DNA of 64,000 nucleotides from positions 3,806,244-3,870,243 of the forward strand of contig CM046869.1 of the NCBI GenBank assembly GCA_025617745.1, given 5' to 3'. The translations under genes and the position numbers were made by a program. Below are positions 1 to 11,714 of the stretch, piece by piece (the stretch's first letter is position 1; the number at the start of each line of letters is the position of its first letter). The notes under the pieces are model-generated. The model was not told where the DNA came from, did not search any database, and saw nothing but the letters and a program-made list of their open reading frames with translations. The DNA comes from Heliocidaris erythrogramma. Its lineage: Eukaryota > Echinodermata > Echinoidea > Camarodonta > Echinometridae.

Positions 1-410
1 TCTCGGGGAATTCCTTTGCATTACACCTGTCTTAAAAACTATGTTAGTATTTATTACCGTCTACTTGTATGCATGTGAAACACTGAAAGATGAAGCAGTA
101 TCTTTTAGCTCTTCCTGTATCTTTTAGCTCTTTCTCTCTCTCTCCCTACCTCTCCCTACCTCTCCCTACCTCTCTGTTATCTACATGTTAATGTGACCTT
201 GTCATCTTATCTTCCTCTCATTTTTTTCAGTCTTTCTCTACCACCCACAATCATACACCCCCCACTGAAGTTATGGTTGGTTAATCAAGATATTTGGGAA
301 TAAAAGTTAACATTGATTTTTGATTATGGCAATGAGCTTGGTCGACTTTTAATATATTCAATGTATGCCCTAATTCATGGCATTTAAAATTACTGTTTTG
401 TTGTCAAGGA

Positions 411-612
411 CCCCATTCAGACTCGTTTTGTTAGAGCAGTCTAACTAAGACCCGTTCCTCAAGAACTGTTCTAAGGTGAGTGTGAATGCAAAAGTGGTCC
501 AGGAAGTGGTCTTCTGGACCAGACCAGAAGACCACTTCGGGAGGTGGTATTGAGGAACTGGTCTTAATAAGAACGGTTCCTAACCGCTCTAACATGCAGT
601 GTTTACATGCGA
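411..612. repeat. Palindromic MITE-like element
   Basis: The stretch folds back on itself. The centre is a near-perfect hairpin (AAGTGGTCTTCTGG, a short loop, CCAGAAGACCACTT, about 505-538), and outer arms continue the pairing with mismatches from GTTAGAGC (430-437) to GCTCTAAC (586-593). No coding potential. It abuts the next palindrome with only a few bases between them. Confidence 0.65.
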
Positions 613-620
613 AAGCAGTC

Positions 621-901
621 AGGTAATTCCATAAACAAGGGAGCCAATTTGTGACATTTTTGGTGTCCCTTTTACATAATCAAACCCACATGTTTTTATG
701 GCTCATAATGAAAACACCAATAGTGGAGTGAGATTGTAAAGTGATCTCCAAGCATAATGTTGCATTGTCATGCTTAGAATCACCTTACAATCGTACTGCA
801 CTATTTGAGTCTTTATTCAGAGCCACACAAACATGTGGGTTTCATATGTAAAAGGGACACCAAAAATGTCACAAATTGGCTCCCTTATTTATGGAATTAC
901 C
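621..901. repeat. MITE with ~70-bp terminal inverted repeats
   Basis: The left arm begins AGGTAATTCCATAAA (621) and the right arm ends TTTATGGAATTACC (901). The arms match over about 70 bases with few differences, and the interior (about 697-825) is also an imperfect palindrome. CAGTC stands directly outside both ends (616-620 and 902-906), which may be a target-site duplication. Confidence 0.7.
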
Positions 902-1899
902 CAGTCCCAAAATGTACATGTACTTCAACCGGATGTGAGTGTGTGTGTTGCACGGAAAATCATATGTGATTTTCCTTGAATTCCTATACATGTAAGTGCA
1001 GGCCATCGCTGTATGATAGAATGATGAAAAGGAAGAAAACATAAGAAAAGGTAGAAATGGATAGAATGATAAAAACAAAGAAAAACATATGAAATTTAAA
1101 GAAAGAGAAGGGGATAGAAAGAAAACATAAGCAAAGATAGAAAGAGGAAATGATAGAATGATGAAAACAAAGAAAATCATAATGAAATATAGGGGTGCAA
1201 CATAATGAAATGAGCAGTCTCATCTATAGAAAGAGGAAATGATAAAATGATAGAATTCTGATTAAAAAAAAAAAAAAAACATAAGAAAAGTTAAAGAAAG
1301 AGAAGACAAAAGTATGATGAAAGCAAAAAAAACAAGGAAAAGGTAAAGAGAGAAGATGAGAATGATGAAAACGAAGAATAACACAAGGAAAAGCGCAAAA
1401 AGACAAGATGATGTACACAGGGGTAGAATTGCTGGAAGAAGTGAATGGAATTTAGCATGTGAACACTGTTGATATAGATTTGCAGTACACTTAGATTTAT
1501 GAATCTTTGATACGAGGTGTTGTACTGTCTGGAAAGCAGCGTTTTTCCCCAGATAATGCAAAGCGAATACAGTTTGAATGTTTCAGAATTGTCTTTTATA
1601 CTGTTTGTTTATTTCCACCTCTTTCCAAATCTTAGCCGCTTGTGTTTAGGGTATTGTCTGGAATTTACGGACACAGAAAAGGGATTTTTTTCCCCTAAAA
1701 CTTTCTTCACACCTTTACAAAGTATTTGATCTCAATGCCAACTTTTCACCCTGTAATACACTAAGACTGCACATGATACTGGAAATATAACAAAAAATCA
1801 TTGGATGCATGTCTCTGAGACACCTGCAAAATATTAAAAAAACATCCTTCTGTAACTCTGCAAACATATGATTCTAATTTTGTTGCACTTTGTTTTCAG

Positions 1900-4800
1900 A
1901 GTGTGATGTGTGCTACGATGGTATTGAGACCACTCATCTCAGACTGCTCACCTTGCAGCGTAACCTGTCTCAGTTTGTTTTGGACCTGGAAGCGAGAGAC
2001 AACTCCTCTATACCTTCACCCTTCTATCAGCGTCTCCAGGAGACCAATGACCTCCTTGTCGAGCTTGTGGATGTGGTAAGTCAAAATGATTTTATATTCT
2101 GGCTGTTTCTCGTAATTATGATTCCACTAGAGTAATGCAGGGTTCGATCACGAAATTTAAAAAAAAAGAGGGGATGGACATGTCTAATGTACTTCGCAGG
2201 TACCAGACTATATAAGTACATGATCATGGGAATTTGATTCAGAAATGGAGGTTACTTACATGTATATCTCTGTCAGGCAAATCTTGATGCCTTCTAGCTC
2301 TTACAGGTTGGCCTAAAAGAGAAAACACATGCCTTCTGGGCCATGTTTGATCCGTGACTTCATTAAAAATGTTTGATTATTTTGGTATTCACTACATCCT
2401 ATACCCATTCGTTGTAATTGAAATCTGTTTAAACACATTCTATAGATTTTTATCCATTTCTTTATTGATCGTACATGATACTCCTGGATCAAGAAAATAT
2501 CCCCAAAGACAAAAGCTACAGTATGTATATGCCTGTACATTTATTTGAGGACATTCTTCCTTTTCTCTCTATCACCAGACAAGTTCCACCATACAGGAAG
2601 GGGCCAATCTCGAGAGCACCATCACTGCACTCAACGGAGTCATGGAATCATTAATGGCAACACTAGATGGCGCTGTTCAAAATGACATCATGTTTGCTCA
2701 AGGAAACGCCACCAGTGCCGAGGAGAATGCTCGCCTTGCCTTGGAGGCCATTGATGTGGTCAATGCCAACATAACCCTGGCTTATGAGACACTTACTAGT
2801 GGTAGGTCTACGTGAAAAGTTTCTGTGTTTAGGAAGATACATGTGTTGTGTGTCCGGACAGGTTGGGTAATCGGACAGATACAGAAATTTGAACAACTTT
2901 GCATGCACTATTTCAGGAATATTTTCAAACTTGTATTGGACAATATTATAGATGACAAGTATTCATGGTGGTTAGTTCTATTTGATGCATATTTTTTAGT
3001 GAAACCCAACGGCAAATATGAAAGCTTTATTTTTGTTACGTGTCCGGACATATCCCCCCCCCCCCTTCCTACTCTGTACGTAGATAAATTGCATGTATTT
3101 TGTAAATTTTGGTATCTGAGAGAGATAGCTGTGTACGGGACTCAAGTATTAAGTTTTTATGTTGTCATATACAGTATTGAACCCCTCTCTAAATAGATAG
3201 ATGTACTATAGTCAAGTAATACCACTATGTGGCTCCAAAGATAACTTACAATCTTCTACTCTTGGAGCTCATGCAGACACAGTAAAAGAAGAGAAAGACA
3301 TTAGGATATGAATATTTGTGTGTTACAATATGGCACGAAAAAGAGACATGATAACGAAGCTTTTCGACCTGCACTCATCAGGTTATCACGCAGGTATATA
3401 ACAAAGTACTTGAAATCAACTATATTATACTCGATGAGCCCGGACGCAACCCAGACGCCGTAATTTCAGAACAATCGCAAAGCTTGGACGAACTCCTTTT
3501 GTCTGCACAAAAGGGGTTTGTGCGATTGAATGTAGGCGGCTTCCAGAAAGCGTAAAAGCGTTGCGTCCGGGCTCATCGAGTATAATATAGTTGATTTCAA
3601 GTAATTTGTTATATACCTGCGTGATAACCGGACGAGTGCAGGTCGAAAAGCTTCGCTATCATGTCTCTTTTTTCGTGCCATATTGAAATTTTGTAGTACC
3701 AAGAAATAATTTGTGTGTTACTGAGTGACATACATGTAAGCCTTTACAATACTAGTGACTTAAGAAATGCTGTGATGGTTAATTAAACTGGTATGAAGGT
3801 GTCATGCTCCTTGAACCCAAGATGTCATAGGCTAAGGCTAACACATGCCCTTACTTCAGTAGTATGTACTTAAAATGATGTGACATATACTTGGTAATCT
3901 TGGGTTTGATGCTGCTTGTGAATTTCAAACTGATCCTTTTCATAAGTATACCCGATTCCAAATTATTTGCCATGTTCCTGCTGTAGGGGATTTCCAAGCA
4001 GCCCAAAGCATGCTTGAAGGTTTGAGAGATGACCTCATGAGACAAGCTGTCCAATTGGAGGAGGTGAGGCAGCAAACAGCCAATCAGACGACAGCATTGG
4101 AGCAGGACGTAGAGAGCATCAGGGAATTGACCCAGGAGACATTGCAAGCAGCAGAAGATGTTCTGCAGGTAAGGATACCTCTTGTTCTGCCTTTTATTGT
4201 GGACATTATTAAAGGCACTACTTGAAAGAGATTCCCCACTGCGCTTGATTAAGACATAAATATGATAATTGTGCATATATTAGAGGCAGGTCCCGTTGAT
4301 GAGTAAGTGAGTGACTCTTGAGAAAGTACCTATGGGGTTTCTTGCTGACACGCTTTGAGTAATTGGTGTTACAATTATCATTCAAAATGATTATCAATCA
4401 GACCTTGAAATTTAGGCAGGGCTCAACAATAACAGTCATCGAAGGGCATTTCCGCTAAAATTCAAAATGACATCCAAAGATGTCCAGCTCTAAGAGAGAT
4501 ACATATAGCAAGATCCCCTTGTTTTTGTACAATCCTGAAAATGATCCCTTTGAGCATCTGTTTACAGCCATAAGGACGTTAGCTTATGTAATTTCACACA
4601 GAGTTAATGACCTTCTGGCTCTCAGCAGGCAATATGGAAGTCATTATAGAGACTCGATTTAGGGCTGAATAACTTTTAATGGCTTTCCAACTTGCAGACT
4701 GCTCAAAGGGCTCAGGTCGTCCACGACAACACGACCTCGAGAACAGCGACAGAGGTGACTCGTGCCAACAACGTCGCCGCACTAGGTGAGCAGACCATAG

Positions 4801-7800
4801 AGGATGTGGAGGATTTATTGGGAAGAGCTCAAGAGCTAGACTCCTCCGCCAGGCAAAAAGTGGCAGATGTGGAGGCTGCACGCATATCTGTGGATGACAA
4901 CAGGATTGATGTTGTGATAACAGAGGCTGATCAGAAGACTAGGCAAGCAGAGTCTGTCCAAGAACAGGTATATTGAATCTTTGTTGCTATTTTGGGGCAT
5001 AATTTCAATTTCATTTTCAGGATTGGTTGGGATCAGTCAGGGAAAGGGAAGAAGGTAGTTTGTTAATGAGAGGTTAGCAATATGTTACAAACAAATGAAA
5101 AGTTATGGATTTAAAATGGCATTAAACTGGCAAAACTTGAACAGCGCCACCTCACAGTAACTGCTAAATTGAGATAATAATTTGAAAATTAATTGCATTT
5201 TATTTTGAATTTCGACCAACAGCTGTTTGGTAAATAGGTACATTTTATATTTCAAACTATTATTTTTGACGTTGCACATGTGGAAAATTGCCTACAGATA
5301 CATTCTAAGCATCTACAAACTAGAATGGGGCATGATGGGGAAATTAGAGGCAAATACACTTAGCAAATTCTGTTGAAAGATGGCCCATTAAGAGCTTCAA
5401 TTTACTGTCACTTTAAAACAGTTCTGGGACAATTACATGTACCGGTACCTCCTTCTCTCCTTCCCCCTTCTCCAACAACTGCCCCCCCCCTCATGACCAT
5501 TCCCTAGAAATACTTCTCCCCTTACAATCTATAAACAATTGTTACATTCGTACTGATGAGAGGACAAATTTTCTAGGAAATAATTGACCTGAAGGGGGGG
5601 GGGGATAATTTTTGTAGGAAGTAGTTTTGAGAATGTGGTTTGGAACTGCTAAAAGACAGTCTCAATGGGTTAGCAGAGAAGCAATATTTATTTTGATGCC
5701 GGTTTTCAACTTATCCTACATGTATCTCTTTCAATGATTTTGATATCAATCACAGGCAAACTCCAAGTTATCCAGTGCCCGGAACACCATCAACACAGTC
5801 GAGAATGCCCGCATCACGACCGAGAGCAACCGGAGAGAGGTCGATGCCACCATAGCCGAGGTCATGCAGCTGAGGGATAGGGCAGCGGAAGCCAACCAGG
5901 ATGCAGCTAGCTACGTCAGTCTCTCTCGGGATACCTTTGATGCAGCAAATGAAATGCTCACAATCACTTTAAACTTTGACGCCCAGGCAACCAGTAAGTG
6001 GACTAAGTCACTGTAAAACCGGAAACTTTCGCACGCATTTAGTGTTCGCAAATTTCACAAGTGGTTCAGACTCGCGAAAGTTTCATGCCGCTAAATGTAG
6101 TTTAATTCCCTTGTATATGATAAGATTTATTTTGGCATCTTTGATATCTTTCCATTTCTATACATGTATAATTACTTTTTATTCAGGTTGACCTAAACAA
6201 AACTTCAAAGTTATTTACGGGAAATCAGCCCTGGCCCTAATAGAAATGTTCTTATTCTTAAAAGTTAATATATTCCTATTTCTTTGGTCTACAAGCTTTT
6301 TCACCAAAATGTACACTTAATTTGGAATAAATCAAGATTATAGTGTCAAAATATAATGGTTTCAGAGCACTACCAGGGGGCTGCCATTTCCTTGTTAATG
6401 TTAAGTTACAACACATGTAGCTGTCTCTGTTTCTGGAAGGAAATTTGTGTTTTTTTGCATTGAAATTCTTTGACGGAACTCACTTTCTATTGCAAAAGTA
6501 TTTTACATATAATCTTTATTGAATACTGGCCCTAGGTGGCCAAAATCTCACTTATACTTTCTGAAAAATTTGACTAATTTGTTCCTCACTTGTCATTAAC
6601 AGGTGCTCAGTCTGAGGCTTTCACCTCCATAGAACAGGTACCAGGAATTAACCAGCAAGCAAATGAGAACTTGGCACAGTCGGGACAGTTGAGGGCGCAA
6701 GTCAGTGGAATAGCGAGTACAGCAAGTGAAGGGTCGAGAGTGGCTACTGAAGCATTGACTATCGCAAACAGTGAAGGACAGGTAATATCATTGTTTAGCC
6801 ATCCAGTGTAAAGTCCATTGTATTGCAGAATGGTTATGAATTATGAAACAAGTACCACATTACAGATATCATGAATTGTGTTAAGAAACATAGGAAAAAT
6901 AAATTTAAGACTGCATACATAGTTTATGTTGAGAACAAAGTGCAAGACCAAGACCCAGAAAGCAGAAGACTAATATCTCTAAATTAAAGACAAAGGTCTG
7001 TAAATTTCCCGAATTAATTTTTGTAAATTTCTGGACCAAAGTACTAAAACCAAGATCAAGATCCCTACTGCAAGACCAAGATCTCTTAAGCCAAGATGGA
7101 GATCTGTTAAGCCCAAACCAAGAGTTCTAACCTCTAGACCAAGATATAAGTCCAAGACATCAGAAGTGTGCTGCCCTTGTGGCCAAACGTAAAACTGCCA
7201 CTGAAGGTTGAAATGCCACTCTACATGTATTTCCATCATTTTGTTTGCAGTCTGTGAGTCCAATCAACGAGAGAGCGGAACAGCTTTACATGGAAGCAGC
7301 AAACCAGCTCACAAACACAGACCAGATAACAGATTCTGTGAACCAGCTGAACCGGGACCAGATCCAGCCTTCACTAGCAGCCTGTGATGGATACCAACCA
7401 GATATAGATGATCTAGAGGCATCGTATACTATGGCTGCAGGTAGGTTTGCTGCATAGATGTGTAGAGAACCTTTGTCTTGATGATAATGATAGTGATGAT
7501 GATTGTAATGACGATGATAGTGATGATGATGGTAATGATGATAGTGATGATGATGGTAATGATGATAGTGATGATGATGGTAATGACGATGATAGTGATG
7601 ATGATGGTAATGACGATGATAGTGATGATGATGGTAATGACGATGATAGTGATGATGATGGTAATGACGATGATAGTGATGATGATGGTAATGACGATGA
7701 TAGTGATGATGATGGTAATGACAATGATAGTGATGATGATGATTGTATGACAAAAATAGTAACAGTGTTCATAATAATGATAACAATGATAGTAATAATA

Positions 7801-8712
7801 ATAATGATAATAATGATAATATAATATTGATGAAAGTGATATGAGGAATAATGATGAATGCATGTATATTAGTAACAGGAATGAAATACAAGTATACAGA
7901 CATGCAGATGAAAAGTCACAAGATAGACACATTTTTAAGATATGTACAGGAAAAGTGAAAGAAATGGACTTATAGATAGATGTAGATCGACATATATACA
8001 TTTTTATTGTCATTCAACTTTTTTGGAAAGTTAGACAACTTTCCTGTAAATAATAACTAAATGAGGTAAATGTTATTAAATGGAAAATATTGAAAAGATA
8101 CACACATAACTACAGTTAACTTTCCATAATTTGAAGTCGCATAAGTCAAAGTTTCCCTAAGTTGAATCAATTTTTTGACCAAACTCTGCAAAACGTGGTA
8201 TTTGCATGTCGTAAGTCGAATTTTCATTAGTCGAACTACCGGTATTTTTTGTGGTCCCAACAGATTCGACTTATGCAAAGTTAATTGTATATGGATGAAT
8301 TGATACACAAAATAGGTTACTCCAAATTACTTTATTCAAATTTCTCTAATGGATATGCTGATGGAATCATGTTTTCTAAATGTACTTTACAAGTCATGTA
8401 TCAACATATTTTATACTTGTAGCTAGAGCAGAAGAATCAGCATTATCTGTGTCGGCCAGTGAGGACAGAGTCAGCAGTCTGTTGCAGGAGCTGATGAATA
8501 TTCAGCAGGTAGAGACCAGCCAGTTACCTGGCCTTCGAGCAAGGCTCCAGGCATCCAGGGAGCTCTTCTCCATGCAGGATTACGCTACAATCGTCAGTGC
8601 ACTTCAGAAGGGACTATCGGATCAGGAGGCATGGCTGGAAGAAACTAGAGCTACAATGGCTGAACTTCAAGGACAAATTGATGGATTGGAGAGTTTTAAT
8701 GTGAATCCATAG
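1900..8712 (+). CDS. Laminin subunit gamma, C-terminal coiled-coil arm (3' end of gene)
   Basis: Eight exons are readable: 1900-2075, 2579-2801, 3987-4168, 4698-4967, 5756-5993, 6603-6781, 7251-7440 and 8423-8712 (stop TAG). All have AG/GT borders and matching phases. They encode about 581 residues, close to the length of domains II plus I in vertebrate gamma-1. The first exon opens with C-D-V-C-Y, in the place of the C-P-A-C-Y cysteine pair where the three chains of the laminin trimer join. The rest is alanine, glutamate and glutamine-rich heptad coiled coil. Gamma-type landmarks include a D-x-x-x-x-A-N-E/D-M/I-L segment followed by a V-P-G-I-N motif, like K-I-P-A-I-N in gamma-1. Laminins are secreted heterotrimers of the basement membrane; the short arm and LE domains lie upstream of the window. 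The tail ends L-E-S-F-N-V-N-P without the usual cysteine or penultimate glutamate. Family assignment is confident; gamma rather than another chain is likely. Confidence 0.88.
3326..3685. repeat. 360-bp palindromic element in a laminin intron
   Basis: Arms of about 125 bases (3326-3451 and 3560-3685) are reverse complements with few mismatches, from CAATATGGCACGAAAAA to its complement TTTTTTCGTGCCATATTG. The spacer is about 108 bases. A perfect 13-base direct repeat (ATTTGTGTGTTAC) stands at 3314-3326 and 3709-3721. There is no coding capacity beyond chance frames. Confidence 0.75.
6010..6100. repeat. Partial copy of the ACTTTCGCG hairpin family
   Basis: Begins ACTGTAAAACCGGAAACTTT just after the donor of laminin exon 5 and contains GCGAAAGTTTCATG on the return side. 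A fuller copy with the same start lies at 28502-28717. The right end is not clear here. Confidence 0.45.
7478..7745. repeat. 27-bp minisatellite (GATGATAGTGATGATGATGG family)
   Basis: Tandem array directly after the donor of laminin exon 7 (GT at 7441-7442). The unit is mostly 27 bases, a block of GAT/AGT/GGT/AAT/GAC triplets, with 24-base variants near the left end. It is open in several frames as Asp/Ser-rich or Met/Ile/Val-rich runs. The laminin frame would meet a stop five codons past the donor, so the array is intronic and not part of the protein. Confidence 0.85.
8110..8290. repeat. MITE, ACAGTTAACTTTGCATAAGTC family
   Basis: Inverted ends read CTACAGTTAACTTT on the left and the complement AAAGTTAATTGTA on the right, with sub-terminal AAGTCGAA motifs in both arms. 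A second copy, reversed, lies at 27307-27484 inside DSN1. About 180 bases, non-coding. Confidence 0.7.
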
Positions 8713-10347
8713 TGACATATAATTCTTCCCCATTTTCCCCATAGTCGTAAGAATTTAGAAACCGATTGCTTCACGGATTCTTCTACATTTATGTGCTGTT
8801 TTGCCTTGTAGGAAAACATTGATTGAAATTGAAAAAAATTAAATACTGTTTATCACACTGAATGTCTGAGCAAAAGTTTGTTTTTATTCTTGAAATTCAG
8901 CATGTGCCCTTTAATTGTTAAGTTTGATTCTGTGGAATGTTCTTTTTATGAAAATGAGCAATGTAAAAGCAAACAGTGATTAAAAACCTGTCTCCTGAAA
9001 TCCTAGTTGTGATACATTGTTTGGAAACTTGGTGGCTCCATAAGGGTTAATATGTGAATATCCTCAATTATTACTGCAGGTTTGGTGAATATATATTCTA
9101 TTCATGTGTCTTTGGAGCCAGAAGGACCTTACCGGTAGCTCATATATTTGAAGACATAGTTAACACCCTTCTGGCTCCAACCAGACAATATTATCTTCAG
9201 TTTTGGTAGAGGAAACACACTCTTCAGACACTGTGCTGTTATTTGAACAATATAATATTCTTTTTAAAACAATATCAATATGTATTGAGCAAGAAGACTA
9301 ATATTACCATTTGGTCTAGAAAATATGATTTTCACGCTTTTTCACATGTATATTGCTCTATGAACAAAACTTTTGATAACCTTACTTATCTATTTCTTAG
9401 AATGAAGTTAATCCGAATGTAAATATTCCTTTTTCGTAGCTTCATGAAAGTTTGAAAATTGAAGTTTATTTTGTAATACAGGGAATGTTTAGACAAAAAG
9501 TGCTGTATTTTGAAAACTTCAGACATTGTATTTCAAATAAATATTTAGTATTTAAAGCCTAATTCTTGCAGTCTTTAGATACATGTACAGTGTGTGTGTA
9601 CATATAAATGTACATGTACATTTTACAGGTATATATTTTGCCAATATTCATATTGGCTGCCTTTTTTGTAATTAGAAAGTCAACTTTATTTTATCATGTG
9701 TGCACTGTGATAAGAATATTATTGATGCAGCTCTTAAAGTATGATGTATATAATTTTTTCATTGATTTACTTCCCTATTTTTTTTTCAAATGTCAAGAAT
9801 GATAAATGGTATTCTTAATTTTCAAGGACTAAAAAGGTGCCCCTGTATATTTATACATAGTGTACCCACCGTTGTGAAAGGTACATGATGTATTTTATCA
9901 GTTGCATATTTTGTGTGATTGTGTGCTAAATTAGTTAAAATCTATATGTTAACTTATTACACACTTTAAGTGACTGAAAATAAAAGTTGTTGCCATGTGA
10001 AGTGTATTTGTTGTTATTGAAACTTCACAGTTTATCTTTTATGTTTGGATTTTTTAGTGTGGCTATATGTATTCCTGTGTATGATGCCATTAGTTTGTTT
10101 GCAGAAGATAGTTGTACGCACATGTATATCATGTATTTTTCCCCCATTGGAACATTTCAAGATGTTGTAGGACTGTTTGCCATTTTAACATTTTTTATAT
10201 TGTAAGAATTGAAAAATTATGGATAAGCAAATTATCTTGTTTGTCATTGCATTCAAAATGTTTATGCATGCTCTACTTATATTTCTATACATGTAGTTCA
10301 TTAGGAGATGTGTTCTAATTCAGTAAGTTTTAAAACACCTGATAATA
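8713..10347 (+). other. Laminin 3' UTR and flank
   Basis: AT-rich, no convincing open frame. Poly(A) signal candidates are AATAAA at 9536-9541 and 9979-9984. An imperfect inverted repeat (about 9029-9184) is bounded by GTGGCTCCATAAGGG and CCCTTCTGGCTCCA. The 3' UTR probably ends by about 10.0 kb, but cDNA would be needed to place it. Confidence 0.5.
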
Positions 10348-11714
10348 AGCAAATAATTACCGTTGGTGAAGGTGATGAGACAAACTATCACTTCCGAGGC
10401 GATCTGGATGTAGCTATCTTTCCGAAGCGTAGCTGAGGAAAGATAGCGTTATTCATTCAGATCGCCGAGGAAGTGATAGTATGTCTCATTGCCTGAAATC
10501 AAAAGGTGATTATTTGCTTTATATTCCACATCTGAAACATTTAACTGGTACGAGAAAGACAATTATTGTCTACATCTCGAAAAAGACATTTATAATTTAG
10601 GTCCGAATAAATTCACAAAAGATGTTAAAACCACCATACCCCCACACCGTACCGCTACCTTTGTGCGCACAATTGTTTTATCATTTTAAGCGCGCAATTG
10701 GGCAATGCGCGCTTATTTTAGTACGCCTATGGAACTATTTGTAAAGGTCACACACTTTTCAATTGACTATTTGTAGAGGTCACGCACTTTCATTTTGCAT
10801 GTACCCAAAATATTGATAACGCATTGTGACTCTGTAATGGACTGAAGAGTCAGCGAAACATATAAGTACTATTCCGTCAAGGTCACGAACAGACCCCAAG
10901 CTAATAATTACAACACCTTTACAAATAGTTCCATAGGCGTACTAAAATAAGCGCGCATTGCCCAATTGCGCGCTTAAAATGATAAAACAATTGTGCGCAC
11001 AAAGGTAGCGGTACGGTGTGGGGGTATGGTGATTTTAACATCTTTTGTGAATTTATTCGGACCTAAATTATAAATGTCTTTTTCGAGATGTAGACAATAA
11101 TTGTCTTTCTCGTACCAGTTAAATGTTTCAGATGTGGAATATAAAGCAAATAATCACCTTTTGATTTCAGGCAATGAGACATACTATCACTTCCGAGGCG
11201 ATCTGGTTGTAGCTATCTTTCCGAAGCGTAGCTGAGGAAAGATAGCGTTATTCATTCAGATCGCCGAGGAAGTGATAGTATGTCTCATTGCCTGAAATCA
11301 AAAGGTGATTATTTGCTTTATATTCCACATCTGAAACATTTAACTGGTACGAGAAAGACAATTATTGTCTACATCTCGAAAAAGACATTTATAATTTAGG
11401 TCCGAATAAATTCACAAAAGATGTTAAAACCACCATACCCCCACACCGTACCGCTACCTTTGTGCGCACAATTGTTTTATCATTTTAAGCGCGCAATTGG
11501 GCAATGCGCGCTTATTTTAGTACGCCTATGGAACTATTTGTAAAGGTCACACACTTTTCAATTGACTATTTGTAGAGGTCACGCACTTTCATTTTGCATG
11601 TACCCAAAATATTGATAACGCATTGTGACTCTGTAATGGACTGAAGAGTCAGCGAAACATATAAGTACTATTCCGTCAAGGTCACGAACAGACCCCAAGC
11701 TAATAATTACAACA
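10348..11714. repeat. Tandem dimer of a ~799-bp palindromic element, first copy 5'-truncated
   Basis: The unit 10916-11714 is complete. 10348-10915 repeats the last ~568 bases of the same unit almost without change, offset 799 bases, and both copies end TAATAATTACAACAC. Within the unit, 10916 to about 11180 is the reverse complement of about 11280-11545, around a hairpin centre (GAGGCGATCTG ... CAGATCGCCGAGG) that holds a smaller hairpin (TAGCTATCTTTCC ... GGAAAGATAGC). A ~168-base unpaired tail follows. The near-identity of the copies indicates a recent event. No open frame of note. Confidence 0.8.

Larger units (their letters stand above)
1..1899. other. Probable intron of the laminin gene with repeats
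   Basis: No exon was recognised here. The first recognised laminin exon opens at 1900 and needs one base from an upstream exon, so the region is most simply an intron. It holds a pyrimidine-rich tract (about 121-176) with three repeats of CTCCCTACCT type, two adjacent palindromic elements (411-612 and 621-901), and a purine-rich stretch with many GAAAGA-like words (about 1015-1420). Low-complexity open frames over the purine-rich part are not credible genes. Confidence 0.5.

Noticed and set aside
984..1561. Phe/Leu/Ser-rich minus-strand frames
   Set aside because: Translations of a purine-rich low-complexity stretch. No start context, splice signal or domain.
7286..8013. Long His/Tyr-, Ser- and Ile/Thr-rich minus-strand frames and the Asp/Ser-rich plus-strand frame over the GAT array
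   Set aside because: They are frames of a triplet-based minisatellite, open on both strands in several frames at once, and lie in a laminin intron.
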